64,000 bases of DNA, from NCBI RefSeq assembly GCF_002161285.1, contig NZ_NFHH01000014.1, positions 1 to 64,000 of the forward strand, given 5' to 3'. A program made the translations under genes and the position numbers. This stretch comes from Blautia sp. An81 (GTDB lineage Bacteria > Bacillota > Clostridia > Lachnospirales > Lachnospiraceae). Positions within the stretch are counted from its first letter, which is position 1, and each line of letters opens with the position of its first letter. This document shows, in pieces, positions 16,707 to 24,195 of the stretch. The notes under the pieces were generated by a model. It saw nothing but the letters and a program-made list of their open reading frames with translations, ran no database searches and was not told the DNA's origin.

Positions 16707-18293
16707 TTATGTATTGTCTTCCTCAGAATTACTGTTAGTACCACTGTCTTCTGTATTATATCCACTGGAAGTACTGCCGCTGTCGCTCTCTTCTGTACTG
16801 TCTCCTCCAGAAGTACTGTCGCTGTCGCTCTCTTCTGTATTATATCCTCCGGAAGTACTGCCGCTGTTACTCTCCTCTGTATTATATCTGCCAGAAGTAC
16901 TGTCCGTGTTATCTGTAGAATTGCTTCCTGAGCTATTGTCTGAACTGCTGTCTGAGCCGCTGCTGTCTTCCCCGTCAGAACTGTCTGTCTGGAAATCCCA
17001 TTCTGTCTGAAGTTCCCCGGCTTCATCTGCGGCTTCTTCCAAAGCAGAAACCGTAAATTCTGCTTCTGGATCTTCCTCATGAATACCATGTTCCTGGGCA
17101 AGCTCTTCTGTATAATCTTCCAGCTTATATACGGTACACTCTGTATAATCCGAATTATAATGCATGACCAGAGGAATCATTGTATAACTTTCAATAGTTA
17201 TCTCGTCACCGTTTTTCTTCAAGGTAAAGTCTGCCATTCCTCCCAGAAGGTTATCCAGGCTAGCCTGATCGCTGACGAAATTTCCAAGAGAATAGTATAC
17301 CAGAGTTTCTGACCCGTCAGGTTTCTCTATTTTTTCGTATCCCTTTAAAATATGAGGATGGGAGCAGATAATCACATCCGCACCCTGCTCAGCCAGGAAC
17401 TGTACTCTCTCTTTAAGTCTTTCTTCCGGCTCCGCTGACTCATCCTGGCCTCCATGGAGATATACAATCGCCACATCTGCCTCTTCCTTTGCAGCCTCCA
17501 GGTCCGCCTGAGCATTTTCTTCCGAATAAATATCAACCATATGTGAAGATTCTTCAGGGATAGAGTGATTCTCACTTAACATGGTGCTATAGTTCATAAC
17601 AGCAATTTTAAAGTTTTTCTCCTGGATAATCTGATATCTGGAGTCATTTTCACTGTTATGTATTCCCAGCAGCGTTATATCCTCATGATTATCTTCCCAG
17701 TAAGAAATCGTATCTTCAATCCCTGTCTCCTCCTGGTCAAAAGCATGCTCCGTCGCCTGAGTAACAATATCAAATCCAGCATCTGCCAAAGCATCTGCCA
17801 CTTCAGACGGCGTATTAAAGTCCGGATATCCTGCTGCATTTTCGTGATCTGTTGTCAAAGGTGTTTCCTGATTAACAGAAGCCAGATCCGCAGAGGAAAT
17901 GTCATCCTTGATATTTTCATATAGGAAATCAAAATTCCAGTCATTGTCTCTTCCTGCTTCAATAAAAGCCTCATGGATCAGATTATCTCCCACAGCTGTG
18001 ATATGAAGAGTATTATTCTCCTCCTCAGCCTGAGCCGCTGCTTCTTCCTGCTTCTGTCTCTCGATTTCCTCCTGTTGTTTTCTTTCCTGGTTCCTTCTAT
18101 TTATAGTAACAGCCGCTGCCACGATAATAATCAAAAGCAGCAGCACTCCTCCAAGCGCCATCATCCGACGGCGGCGAATAACCTGTCGGCGTCTTCTTGC
18201 TCTGGCAATCCTCCTTCGCCTTTCCTCTTCTCTGAGTCTTTCTTCCTCCATCTGCCTCCTTCTTCTCTGGCTGCTTCTGCGGCGTTCGCTCAT
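16707..18293 (-). CDS. CapA-family (PGA_cap) putative metallophosphatase, membrane-anchored
   Basis: About 528 residues: a very Arg/Glu-rich cytoplasmic N-terminus (1-45), one membrane helix (about 46-64), a coiled Glu/Gln-rich neck, then the CapA domain from ITAVGDNLIHEAFI through VNQETPLT, VYLHGGQDES, VIICSHPHILKGYE and YYSLGNFVSDQ, with the expected metal-binding Asp, Asn and His residues. CapA proteins are linked to poly-gamma-glutamate or cell-surface polymer metabolism. The C-terminal 80 residues are Ser/Thr/Gly/Asp low-complexity, including four 14-residue repeats. The ATG at 18293 is chosen because AAAGGAGGAAATT precedes it; an upstream in-frame ATG at 18326 lacks one. Surface-exposed by topology. 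Confidence 0.85.
   Translation of the reverse strand: MSERRRSSQRRRRQMEEERLREEERRRRIARARRRRQVIRRRRMMALGGVLLLLIIIVAAAVTINRRNQERKQQEEIERQKQEEAAAQAEEENNTLHITAVGDNLIHEAFIEAGRDNDWNFDFLYENIKDDISSADLASVNQETPLTTDHENAAGYPDFNTPSEVADALADAGFDIVTQATEHAFDQEETGIEDTISYWEDNHEDITLLGIHNSENDSRYQIIQEKNFKIAVMNYSTMLSENHSIPEESSHMVDIYSEENAQADLEAAKEEADVAIVYLHGGQDESAEPEERLKERVQFLAEQGADVIICSHPHILKGYEKIEKPDGSETLVYYSLGNFVSDQASLDNLLGGMADFTLKKNGDEITIESYTMIPLVMHYNSDYTECTVYKLEDYTEELAQEHGIHEEDPEAEFTVSALEEAADEAGELQTEWDFQTDSSDGEDSSGSDSSSDNSSGSNSTDNTDSTSGRYNTEESNSGSTSGGYNTEESDSDSTSGGDSTEESDSGSTSSGYNTEDSGTNSNSEEDNT
16734..16901 (-). repeat. Tandem 42-bp repeats encoding the CapA C-terminal tail
   Basis: Four consecutive 14-codon units of the form STSGGYNTEESDSG, diverged by substitutions and in frame. 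Repeats of this kind change copy number easily, so tail length may vary between strains. Confidence 0.8.
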
Positions 18294-18361
18294 AATTTCC
18301 TCCTTTCCTAATATGTGAAAATTCACCTAAAATCACCTGGGATTTCAGACTTTTTTTCTAT

Positions 18362-18390
18362 TTGCGTTCTCCATAAAAACGGTGTATGAT
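18362..18390 (+). promoter_or_regulatory. Candidate promoter of the acyltransferase gene
   Basis: TTGCGT (18362-18367), 17 bases, TATGAT (18385-18390). A further TATAAT-rich stretch lies at 18439-18458, immediately before the start codon. Confidence 0.4.
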
Positions 18391-18461
18391 ACTTCCGAAA
18401 TCAGAAGAAAAAATTACTAATTAATTTCATATTTGTTAAATATAATATTCAATATAATAAT

Positions 18462-19484
18462 ATGAAAGTGAAGATTATGTCAACAAAATCCCGTAATTAC
18501 TTTTTAGATAATTATAAAGCTTTTCTTATTCTGCTGGTAGTCATTGGCCATTTCATTGAGCCCTGTTATACAAACACTTTATTTCTTACTGTTTTAAAAT
18601 GGTTTATTTTTTCTTTCCATATGCCAGCCTTTATTTTTATATCCGGCTATTTTTCCAAAAAAGATATGGGATTGGAAAAGCTCATACAAAAATTGGTAAT
18701 TCCTTACTTTGTTTTTGAATTGCTCTATTATTTTTTATATGTATTTGTCATTCACAAAGAAACTGGCCTGTACTTTAACCGTCCTAAATTTTCCCTCTGG
18801 TATCTGATGGCTTTGTTCTTCTGGAGAATTGCCACTCCTTATGTTAAAAAGATTCCCGGAAACCTGTTCATTGCCATTACTGGGGGGCTGCTCATTGGAT
18901 TTACTCAGCTGGGAAACTTTTTCAGCATTCCCAGGACCTTATTTTTCTATCCTTTTTTTCTGGCAGGATATTATTTTCAGGAAAGCTGGTTTGAATCCAT
19001 TCGCAGACACTGGAAAGCTTTTACTGTAGGCCTTGCCTCATTGGCCGGACTTCTGGGCGGCTGGGTCCTGATTACAGGTCAGGAACTGACTCCTTTTATT
19101 TTCTATGGAAGATATTCCTACGAAGACATGGGGCTGACTAATGGCTGGGGACTTCTCATCCGTCTGGTCTGCTATGGAATTTCTTTTCTGGCGATTTTTG
19201 CCCTCTGTGCCTTCATCCCCAGGAAGCAGCATTTTTATTCCATCCTGGGCGTCCGTACAATGCCGATTTATCTGTTTCACGGCCTTGTATACAGCATTTT
19301 AAAAGACAGCCGTATTCTGGAAAAAGTGGATTTCCCTGTAGAGACAGGCCTGCTGCTGGGATTCTGTGTTCTGCTTACCTTTGCCCTGGCCACAGAACTC
19401 CCCTACAAATTTACGACTTGGATATCTTCCTTTCCCGTCAGACTGCCAAAAAGCTTCTCCAGGTCAAAAAAAACTGCAGTATGA
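18462..19484 (+). CDS. Acyltransferase-3 family membrane protein (OatA/NolL-like)
   Basis: A 340-residue polytopic membrane protein with about ten hydrophobic segments. The N-terminal YFLDNYKAFLILLVVIGHF has the conserved His of the acyltransferase-3 family and FSFHMPAFIFISGYF follows. These enzymes transfer acyl groups to sugars of the envelope or exopolysaccharide. It lacks a C-terminal SGNH domain. Low-GC sequence at the start and no clear ribosome site; an internal ATG at 18477 (MSTKS) is an alternative start. Confidence 0.85.
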   Translation: MKVKIMSTKSRNYFLDNYKAFLILLVVIGHFIEPCYTNTLFLTVLKWFIFSFHMPAFIFISGYFSKKDMGLEKLIQKLVIPYFVFELLYYFLYVFVIHKETGLYFNRPKFSLWYLMALFFWRIATPYVKKIPGNLFIAITGGLLIGFTQLGNFFSIPRTLFFYPFFLAGYYFQESWFESIRRHWKAFTVGLASLAGLLGGWVLITGQELTPFIFYGRYSYEDMGLTNGWGLLIRLVCYGISFLAIFALCAFIPRKQHFYSILGVRTMPIYLFHGLVYSILKDSRILEKVDFPVETGLLLGFCVLLTFALATELPYKFTTWISSFPVRLPKSFSRSKKTAV

Positions 19485-19538
19485 TCTTCTGCACAGCGGG
19501 GCTCCTCCGTCTCTTTCTGCCAGAATTTCATACTGCAG
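19474..19538. terminator. Inverted repeat at the acyltransferase stop, possible terminator
   Basis: CTGCAGTATGA (19474-19484, including the stop codon) pairs perfectly with TCATACTGCAG (19528-19538), with an internal TTCTG/CAGAA pair extending the stem. A pyrimidine-rich tail follows. Confidence 0.5.
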
Positions 19539-19845
19539 CCTTTCTTAATCCTGATAGTCTCCCTCACAGTCCTTGCACTTACCATTTACGCTGCACAAAA
19601 AATGCAGCATTGTGTCTGGAACCCTTGTACAGGTAGCTTTTGCATACTCTACCTTGTGAGTTCCCCGCTGCTGTGTTCTTGGGCAGTATATCGTATACTC
19701 TCTGACATATTTCTCTCCCATATTTCCACCTCATCTTATTCCAAACCGGCTTTATGGTCTATCATAACATCCTTTCTTCTTTTTCGCAATTCTGATCTAT
19801 ATGTATCATAATTACATTTTTTTCCTTTCCAAATACAATCATAAA
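19539..19845. other. Non-coding stretch between acyltransferase and TRIC-family genes
   Basis: No convincing gene is seen in either strand. It contains a small hairpin (GCTGCA ... TGCAGC, about 19590-19608) and becomes pyrimidine-rich towards the promoter of the next gene. Confidence 0.5.
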
Positions 19846-19875
19846 TTGAATCCTGCCTATCCTATATGATATAAT
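19846..19875 (+). promoter_or_regulatory. Promoter of the TRIC-family gene
   Basis: TTGAAT (19846-19851), 18 bases, consensus TATAAT (19870-19875), about 45 bases before the ATG at 19919. Confidence 0.6.
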
Positions 19876-19918
19876 GGTCCGCGGTGTAATATATTGCTTT
19901 GACAAAAGGAGCTTTTTT

Positions 19919-20557
19919 ATGGATACATTTATATTTGTTCTGGAAATCATTGGCACGATAGCCTTTGCCTCCTCAGGAGCCATGACTGCCATTGAGAAAA
20001 AAATGGATATTTTCGGAGTAAATGTTCTCGGCGCTACCACTGCCGTAGGCGGCGGAATGATGCGGGATATCATATTAGGAGTAACTCCTCCTGCCGCCTT
20101 CTCCCAGCCAGTATATATCCTTTTCTCTATCTTGACCTCTACTATGCTTTTTGCCATCGTCTATACGAATCCGGAAATTTTACAATCCAGAATTAAAAAC
20201 CGGTACTATGACAAAATCATGCTTTGGTGCGATACTGTAGGGCTGGGCATTTTTACCGTGGTAGGAATTCAGACTGCATCCCGGATAATCTCTCAGGATA
20301 ATGCTTTTTTCTTTATTTTCATTGGCGTACTTACCGGTGTAGGAGGCGGTGTTTTGCGAGATATTATGGCTGGAGAAACTCCTTATATACTGGTTAGAGA
20401 AATTTATGCCAGTGCTGCCATTGCCGGAGGCATTACCTGTGTGGTATGCAGCAATTCCATGGGAGAGGCCGCAGGAACTGTCCTTGGAATGGCTGTCACT
20501 GTAGTTGTCCGCTCTCTGGCTGCTTATTTTCATTGGAATCTTCTCCGCATCAAGTAG
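19919..20557 (+). CDS. TRIC-family cation channel (UPF0126/YadS-like)
   Basis: A 212-residue membrane protein made of two similar halves, each beginning with a glycine-rich segment: FGVNVLGATTAVGGGMMRDIILG and FIFIGVLTGVGGGVLRDIMAGE. The GGG..RD motif in both halves is the hallmark of the trimeric intracellular cation channel family and its bacterial UPF0126 members. The physiological ion here is unknown; potassium is likely from work on prokaryotic homologues. The ATG at 19919 (AAAAGGAGCTTTTTT before it) is preferred to one at 19874. Confidence 0.9.
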   Translation: MDTFIFVLEIIGTIAFASSGAMTAIEKKMDIFGVNVLGATTAVGGGMMRDIILGVTPPAAFSQPVYILFSILTSTMLFAIVYTNPEILQSRIKNRYYDKIMLWCDTVGLGIFTVVGIQTASRIISQDNAFFFIFIGVLTGVGGGVLRDIMAGETPYILVREIYASAAIAGGITCVVCSNSMGEAAGTVLGMAVTVVVRSLAAYFHWNLLRIK

Positions 20558-20573
20558 AATTTTTCTCCATCCA

Positions 20574-20601
20574 TTGACTCGTTCCGAAGAAATGGTATAC
20601 T
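20574..20601 (+). promoter_or_regulatory. Candidate promoter of the yqeY gene
   Basis: TTGACT (20574-20579), 16 bases, TATACT (20596-20601), about 34 bases before the ATG. Confidence 0.5.
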
Positions 20602-20634
20602 TATAATCAGTTAGAAAAAAGGAGATGTTCAGAT

Positions 20635-21081
20635 ATGAGTAAAATTGATGATGTAAGAAAAGCCATGGTTGAAGCCATGAAAGCCAAGGATAAAGACCGG
20701 AAGGATTCCCTGTCCATGCTGCTGGCAGCCCTGAAGAACAAAGCCATTGACAAGAGGGAAGACCTTACCGAGGCAGAAGAAAATGAAGTTGTGTTAAAAG
20801 AAATCAAGCAGACAAAAGAAACTCTGGAAATGACACCTGCAGACAGAACAGACATTATAGAAGAATGCTCAAAACGTATTGCTGTCTATGAAGAGTTTGC
20901 TCCTAAAATGCTCAGTGAAGAAGAAATCAGAGAAGTCATCCAGGGCGTTCTGGCGGAACTTTCCATTGAGACTCCTACCGCAAAAGACAAAGGCAAGATT
21001 ATGAAAGTTCTTATGCCTAAGGTCAAAGGAATCGCTGAAGGGAAAGTAGTAAACCAGGTACTGGCCTCTATGCTCCAGTAA
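20635..21081 (+). CDS. yqeY: GatB/YqeY domain protein
   Basis: A 148-residue all-helical YqeY protein: an N-terminal helix bundle with MKAKDKDRKDSLSMLLAALKNKAIDKRE and a C-terminal domain like the tRNA-binding tail of GatB (KGIAEGKVVNQVLASML). The family is widespread and probably linked to tRNA-dependent amidation or tRNA binding; the precise role is unknown. AAAAAAGGAGATGTTCAG precedes the ATG. Own promoter and terminator, so probably monocistronic. Confidence 0.93.
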   Translation: MSKIDDVRKAMVEAMKAKDKDRKDSLSMLLAALKNKAIDKREDLTEAEENEVVLKEIKQTKETLEMTPADRTDIIEECSKRIAVYEEFAPKMLSEEEIREVIQGVLAELSIETPTAKDKGKIMKVLMPKVKGIAEGKVVNQVLASMLQ

Positions 21082-21123
21082 AAATCCTGGAAGTATTCTC
21101 TGTATCAGAAAAAACACGATATC

Positions 21124-21146
21124 CTGCTGTTTACAGCAGATTTTTC
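21124..21146 (+). terminator. Terminator of the yqeY gene
   Basis: CTGCTG TTTA CAGCAG followed by ATTTTTC. Confidence 0.65.
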
Positions 21147-21160
21147 AGATACCACAGCCA

Positions 21161-21247
21161 AAAGAAAGAGCTGGCACATTGATCCTATATCAGGAATAAT
21201 GTATAAATATCCTCGATTTTGATTAATGTTCCAGCTCTTTCTTTTTG
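21161..21247. repeat. Long imperfect inverted repeat (terminator or miniature element)
   Basis: AAAGAAAGAGCTGG (from 21161) pairs with CCAGCTCTTTCTTT (to 21244), and inner segments (ACATT.ATC / GAT.AATGT) extend the pairing to nearly the whole 85 bases. It lies between convergent genes, so it probably terminates both. Confidence 0.6.
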
Positions 21248-21264
21248 TTTATCCTTTTTCTGTT

Positions 21265-21894
21265 TTATTCCACTACTTCATTTAAGAGTTCCTGCAGTGT
21301 GGCTTTGGATATCATACCGCTTCCTCCGGTCACCAGTTCTCCGTTGCTGTTAAGAATATAGGTCGTAGGGAAAGCCTGGATTCCGTAGGTTATCACTGCA
21401 TCCATTTCCTTGTCATAATATACCGGAAAGGAAAATCCCTGTTCTTCTACATAGGCTCGGCCAGATTCCTCTGTTTCGCCCATACAGCCTATTCCATCTA
21501 CCATAATAAACTGGACCTGATCTTTCAGTTCCTGGTACAACTCTTCAAAATCTGGCATTTCTTCCCGGCAGGGCGGACATTTACTGGTCCAGAAGTTGAT
21601 CACTGCCGGTTTTCCTTCTAAAATTTCTTTCAGACTGATCTGAGTTCCTTCCTGATCCCACACTGTAAAATCCGGCGCGTCTGCGTATTCTGCAGTTTCC
21701 TCCTGAGACTGGTTTTCATCTTCTGTTGTTTCTCCCGAAGTGTCTTCTGCACTCATATCCTCTTCCTGCTTGGCCAGTTCCATTTCCCGCTGACGCTCTG
21801 CTTCCTTTTGAAGTTCCTGATAGCCAAATGCCCCGATCACCAGCAGCAGAAAAAAAGCCACTGCTCCCATTATCCATTTCTGTTTTGCGTTCAT
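21265..21894 (-). CDS. Membrane-anchored thioredoxin-like protein, TlpA/ResA type
   Basis: A 209-residue protein: one N-terminal membrane helix (about 9-23), a Glu-rich spacer (30-70), then a thioredoxin fold with FWTSKCPPCREEMP; the redox pair is Cys106/Cys109. The C-terminal AFPTTYILNSNG contains the cis-Pro loop. It is an extracytoplasmic thiol-disulfide reductase likely kept reduced by the CcdA encoded just upstream (about 13 bases apart). The client proteins are unknown; no cytochrome c genes are in the window. Confidence 0.9.
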   Translation of the reverse strand: MNAKQKWIMGAVAFFLLLVIGAFGYQELQKEAERQREMELAKQEEDMSAEDTSGETTEDENQSQEETAEYADAPDFTVWDQEGTQISLKEILEGKPAVINFWTSKCPPCREEMPDFEELYQELKDQVQFIMVDGIGCMGETEESGRAYVEEQGFSFPVYYDKEMDAVITYGIQAFPTTYILNSNGELVTGGSGMISKATLQELLNEVVE

Positions 21895-21907
21895 AACCGC
21901 TCCTTCC

Positions 21908-22573
21908 TCAGCTTACCAAAGCCAGATACTGATTCATCAGCCCGGTCATCATAAGTATTCCCACCAGGATTAAAAGACCTCCTGAAATTTTATTGATTAT
22001 TCCATAATGGCTTTTTATCCAGTCAAAAGTAGTCTTTAACTTCTGTATCAGCACTGCACTGATGAGGAAAGGAATTCCAAGACCTGCCGAATAGCATAAA
22101 AGCAGCAAAATTCCTTGTCCCCAGGAGGCCTGTGAAGATGCCAGCATCAGCGCCGAGCCCAGAAATGCCCCAATACAAGGTGTCCATCCCAGGCCGAATA
22201 CAATACCAAAAAGGACTGTAGAGACTATCCCCATCTCTGTATTCTGTCCCATACCGCCAGTCCCTTTAAAAAGATTCAGTTTGAGCGCACCCAGAAAGTT
22301 CAGGCCAAAAATAATTACCATCAATCCGCAGACCAGATTCACCTCTGTCTGATATCTCCTGAGGAGGCCTCCTATTGTTCCTGCAAACGCTCCCAATACT
22401 CCGAAAGTTACTGTAAAGCCCAGCACAAAAGCCAGGGCTTTCCAAAAGGGAGAGCGTTTCTCCTGTCCGCTTCTCCCCCCGGCAAAATATGCCACATATA
22501 CCGGAAACATTGGAAGGAGACACGGTGATATAAATGTAATCAGACCTTCTAAAAAAGTAATCAAATAAGTCAT
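21908..22573 (-). CDS. ccdA: Cytochrome c biogenesis protein CcdA (thiol electron transporter)
   Basis: A 221-residue, six-helix membrane protein that carries reducing equivalents from cytoplasmic thioredoxin to extracytoplasmic thiol proteins. The two active cysteines are in FISPCLLPMFPVYVAYFAG (Cys18) and GWTPCIGAFLGSALM (second half). AAGGAAGA precedes the ATG at 22573, whose first bases overlap the TGA of the sagB-like gene (ATGA), so the genes are translationally coupled. TlpA follows, completing an electron relay. Confidence 0.92.
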   Translation of the reverse strand: MTYLITFLEGLITFISPCLLPMFPVYVAYFAGGRSGQEKRSPFWKALAFVLGFTVTFGVLGAFAGTIGGLLRRYQTEVNLVCGLMVIIFGLNFLGALKLNLFKGTGGMGQNTEMGIVSTVLFGIVFGLGWTPCIGAFLGSALMLASSQASWGQGILLLLCYSAGLGIPFLISAVLIQKLKTTFDWIKSHYGIINKISGGLLILVGILMMTGLMNQYLALVS

Positions 22574-23364
22574 TCTTCTTCCTTTCTCCTGCCTACTGGC
22601 GCCGCATAGACAGTACATTCATAGTCTTTTTCCCCTGAGGGTCCTGGTGCAAAACCCAAAAGCTCATCCAGGCACTCCTGGTCGTAAGCGCCTATGGCAC
22701 AGGTACCGCATCCAATAGACTCACAGGCAAGGTATAGGTTCTGGCATATGTGGCCTGCATCCAGAAGAATATATTTTGCCGCTTTTTGTCCATAACGCCA
22801 TTCGGTCCTGTAAGGAAGGGCGCTCCAGACAAAAACCACAGGGGCGGAAGCTGCAAAAAACTGTCCACATAGTGCCTGAGTCAGCTCTGTCTCATAATCT
22901 TGCCGGTCTTCCCAAAGTTCCAGCCGGTGGTTTTCCGGAAGGTAATGATAAATTCCTTTTTTCAGCCCCTCTACACTGCTGACAAACAGGTAGGTTTCAA
23001 AAGGATGTCTGGAGCCTGCAGAGGGTACGTTCCGGAAAGTTACCGGATTTTTATGTCCCGCCATATTCCGGACGCCCTGGGTTGTCCACAGAAGGTAAGA
23101 CAGTTCCAGAAGAGTAAGAGTCTCTTCCCTGTACTGTCTTCTGCTCTTTCTCCCTGTGACAAGTTCCAAAAAATTCCCGTTTATGGAAAGTTCTCCAAAG
23201 TCCTTTGGCAAAGATATCTCTCCCCGCCCCAGTTTTTCCTTTAAAGGCCTGGGCCCAGGCAGTTTCTGCTGCTGATCTGTAGGCTCCTCTCCTGCATCAC
23301 TTTTCTGATATCCCTTTAATAGCTCTCTGTTTTTCATAAGCTGATATTTTGTCTTTTCATTCAT
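22570..23364 (-). CDS. SagB/ThcOx-family nitroreductase-like dehydrogenase
   Basis: A 264-residue FMN-dependent oxidoreductase. RKSRRQYREETLTLLELSYLLW is the nitroreductase entry motif and the PSAGSRHPFETYLFV segment is the SagB-type flavin-binding text; LDAGHICQNLYLACESIGCGTCAIGAYD completes the fold. SagB proteins oxidise azolines in peptide natural product synthesis, but stand-alone copies like this, without YcaO or precursor genes nearby, have no known substrate. The ATG at 23364 is preceded by AAAGGAGGATTTTTACC; an upstream in-frame ATG at 23442 is not. First gene of the sagB-ccdA-tlpA operon. Confidence 0.88.
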   Translation of the reverse strand: MNEKTKYQLMKNRELLKGYQKSDAGEEPTDQQQKLPGPRPLKEKLGRGEISLPKDFGELSINGNFLELVTGRKSRRQYREETLTLLELSYLLWTTQGVRNMAGHKNPVTFRNVPSAGSRHPFETYLFVSSVEGLKKGIYHYLPENHRLELWEDRQDYETELTQALCGQFFAASAPVVFVWSALPYRTEWRYGQKAAKYILLDAGHICQNLYLACESIGCGTCAIGAYDQECLDELLGFAPGPSGEKDYECTVYAAPVGRRKEEE

Positions 23365-23430
23365 GGTAAAAATCCTCCTTTCCCCTTCTCCCCACCCAGA
23401 GTAGATGTTATTATACCATAAAGTAGAAAG

Positions 23431-23546
23431 CCAGGCGAGCATTTATGCTCATCTGGCGCCAAGGACTTTTATATAGTCAAAGACCCTCGCGGCAGTCGCC
23501 AAATGGACATGCGAGCATGCCCGCTTGGCTCGTTGCTCGCGGGAAT
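23431..23546. repeat. GC-rich, palindrome-dense intergenic element
   Basis: Contains a near-perfect hairpin (CCAG.CGAGCAT TT ATGCTC..CTGG, about 23431-23456) followed by a larger fold made of ACCCTCGCGG ... CCAA ... GCATGC ... TTGG ... CGCGGG (about 23483-23543). It is GC-rich compared with the AT-rich flanks. AGACCCTCGCGG recurs once at about 59650. No coding gene fits. It may be a dispersed repeat or a structured RNA. The rest of 23365-23650 shows no gene. Confidence 0.5.
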
Positions 23547-23650
23547 AAAAAAGGAGCGGCCCTCGCAAAGCATACCTTTTGTCTTTGCCTAATAGGGCAC
23601 ACTCCCTTATATTCTTATTTTAATTTTCCCAGCCAAAAACTAAGCTGAGT

Positions 23651-23782
23651 CTAATGGGCAACAGCGTAGGGTTTTCTTTTGAAAATATCTTTTGCCTTCT
23701 GGCTGACTTTAGCTTCCATTCCTGAATAGCTGCGCATAAGATCATATTTCATCTGCTTCCGGTTTCTTCTTTCTTTTCTCAT
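23651..23782 (-). CDS. Small basic hypothetical protein (43 residues)
   Basis: Starts MRKERRNRKQMKYDLMRSYS and ends KRKPYAVAH; about a third of the residues are Lys or Arg. GCGAGGTGTTTGAA lies before the ATG. The basic, helix-forming composition suggests nucleic-acid or ribosome contact, but that is a guess. It is preceded by a leader with a strong hairpin (about 23842-23888) and lies downstream of tRNA-Lys on the same strand, separated from it by a terminator. Confidence 0.55.
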   Translation of the reverse strand: MRKERRNRKQMKYDLMRSYSGMEAKVSQKAKDIFKRKPYAVAH

Positions 23783-23841
23783 TTCAAACACCTCGCTGTT
23801 TTCTTTATAGAATAGACACAGCCTGTTTTATGCCTTTTTTC

Positions 23842-23889
23842 TGCCTGCAGGCCTGCCGGATCTTTGTTTTTCCTACGGCCTGCAGACAT
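23842..23889. repeat. Stable hairpin upstream of the 43-residue gene
   Basis: CTGCAGGCC ... GGA pairs with TCC ... GGCCTGCAG around a T-rich loop. There is no T run on the 3' side in either direction, so it is more likely a leader structure than a terminator. Confidence 0.45.
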
Positions 23890-23971
23890 TGATTCTGTGG
23901 CTGCATATTTATGATAGCACAAGAATGTTTGAAACATATTATGGTTCTTTCAAATCTATGTAAATTCAAAA

Positions 23972-24015
23972 CAAAAAAACACCGTCCCCGAAGCTCTACG
24001 GCCTCAAAAACAGTG
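23972..24015 (-). terminator. Terminator of the tRNA-Lys gene
   Basis: On the minus strand a 14-pair stem (several G-U pairs), CACTGTTTTTGAGG with CTTCGGGGACGGTG, is followed by a run of seven T. Confidence 0.8.
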
Positions 24016-24023
24016 CTTTAACT

Positions 24024-24095
24024 GCGCCTTCAGGGACTCGAACCCTGGACAAATAGATTAAGAGTCTACTGCTCTACCAACTGAGCTAAAGGCGC
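24024..24095 (-). tRNA. tRNA-Lys (anticodon CTT)
   Basis: 72 bases that fold as a standard cloverleaf: acceptor arm GCGCCTT/AAGGCGC, D-arm AGCTCAGTTGGTAGAGC, anticodon loop CTCTTAA between GTAGA and TCTAT (anticodon CTT, reading AAG), and T-arm with GGTTCGAGTCC. No CCA is encoded in the gene. A terminator follows 8 bases downstream. Confidence 0.96.
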
Positions 24096-24195
24096 ATCTC
24101 TTATGTTTTTTGCGTTTTCCTTAACGCAAGAGATATTATAACTCAGGCTTTTACAAAATGCAAGCTTTTTTTTATATTTTTTTAATTTTTTATTT

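Noticed and set aside
16734-16901. Direct repeats that could suggest a CRISPR array
   Set aside because: The units are 42 bases with no spacers, are in frame and encode the CapA tail, so they are a coding tandem repeat.
19485-19918. Possible small genes between the acyltransferase and TRIC-family genes
   Set aside because: Frames of 60-72 codons exist but lack ribosome sites, overlap each other and contain no plausible protein pattern.
22570-23364. Azoline-containing peptide (RiPP) cluster based on the SagB-like gene
   Set aside because: No YcaO, SagC or precursor peptide gene was found in the flanks; only CcdA and TlpA are linked.
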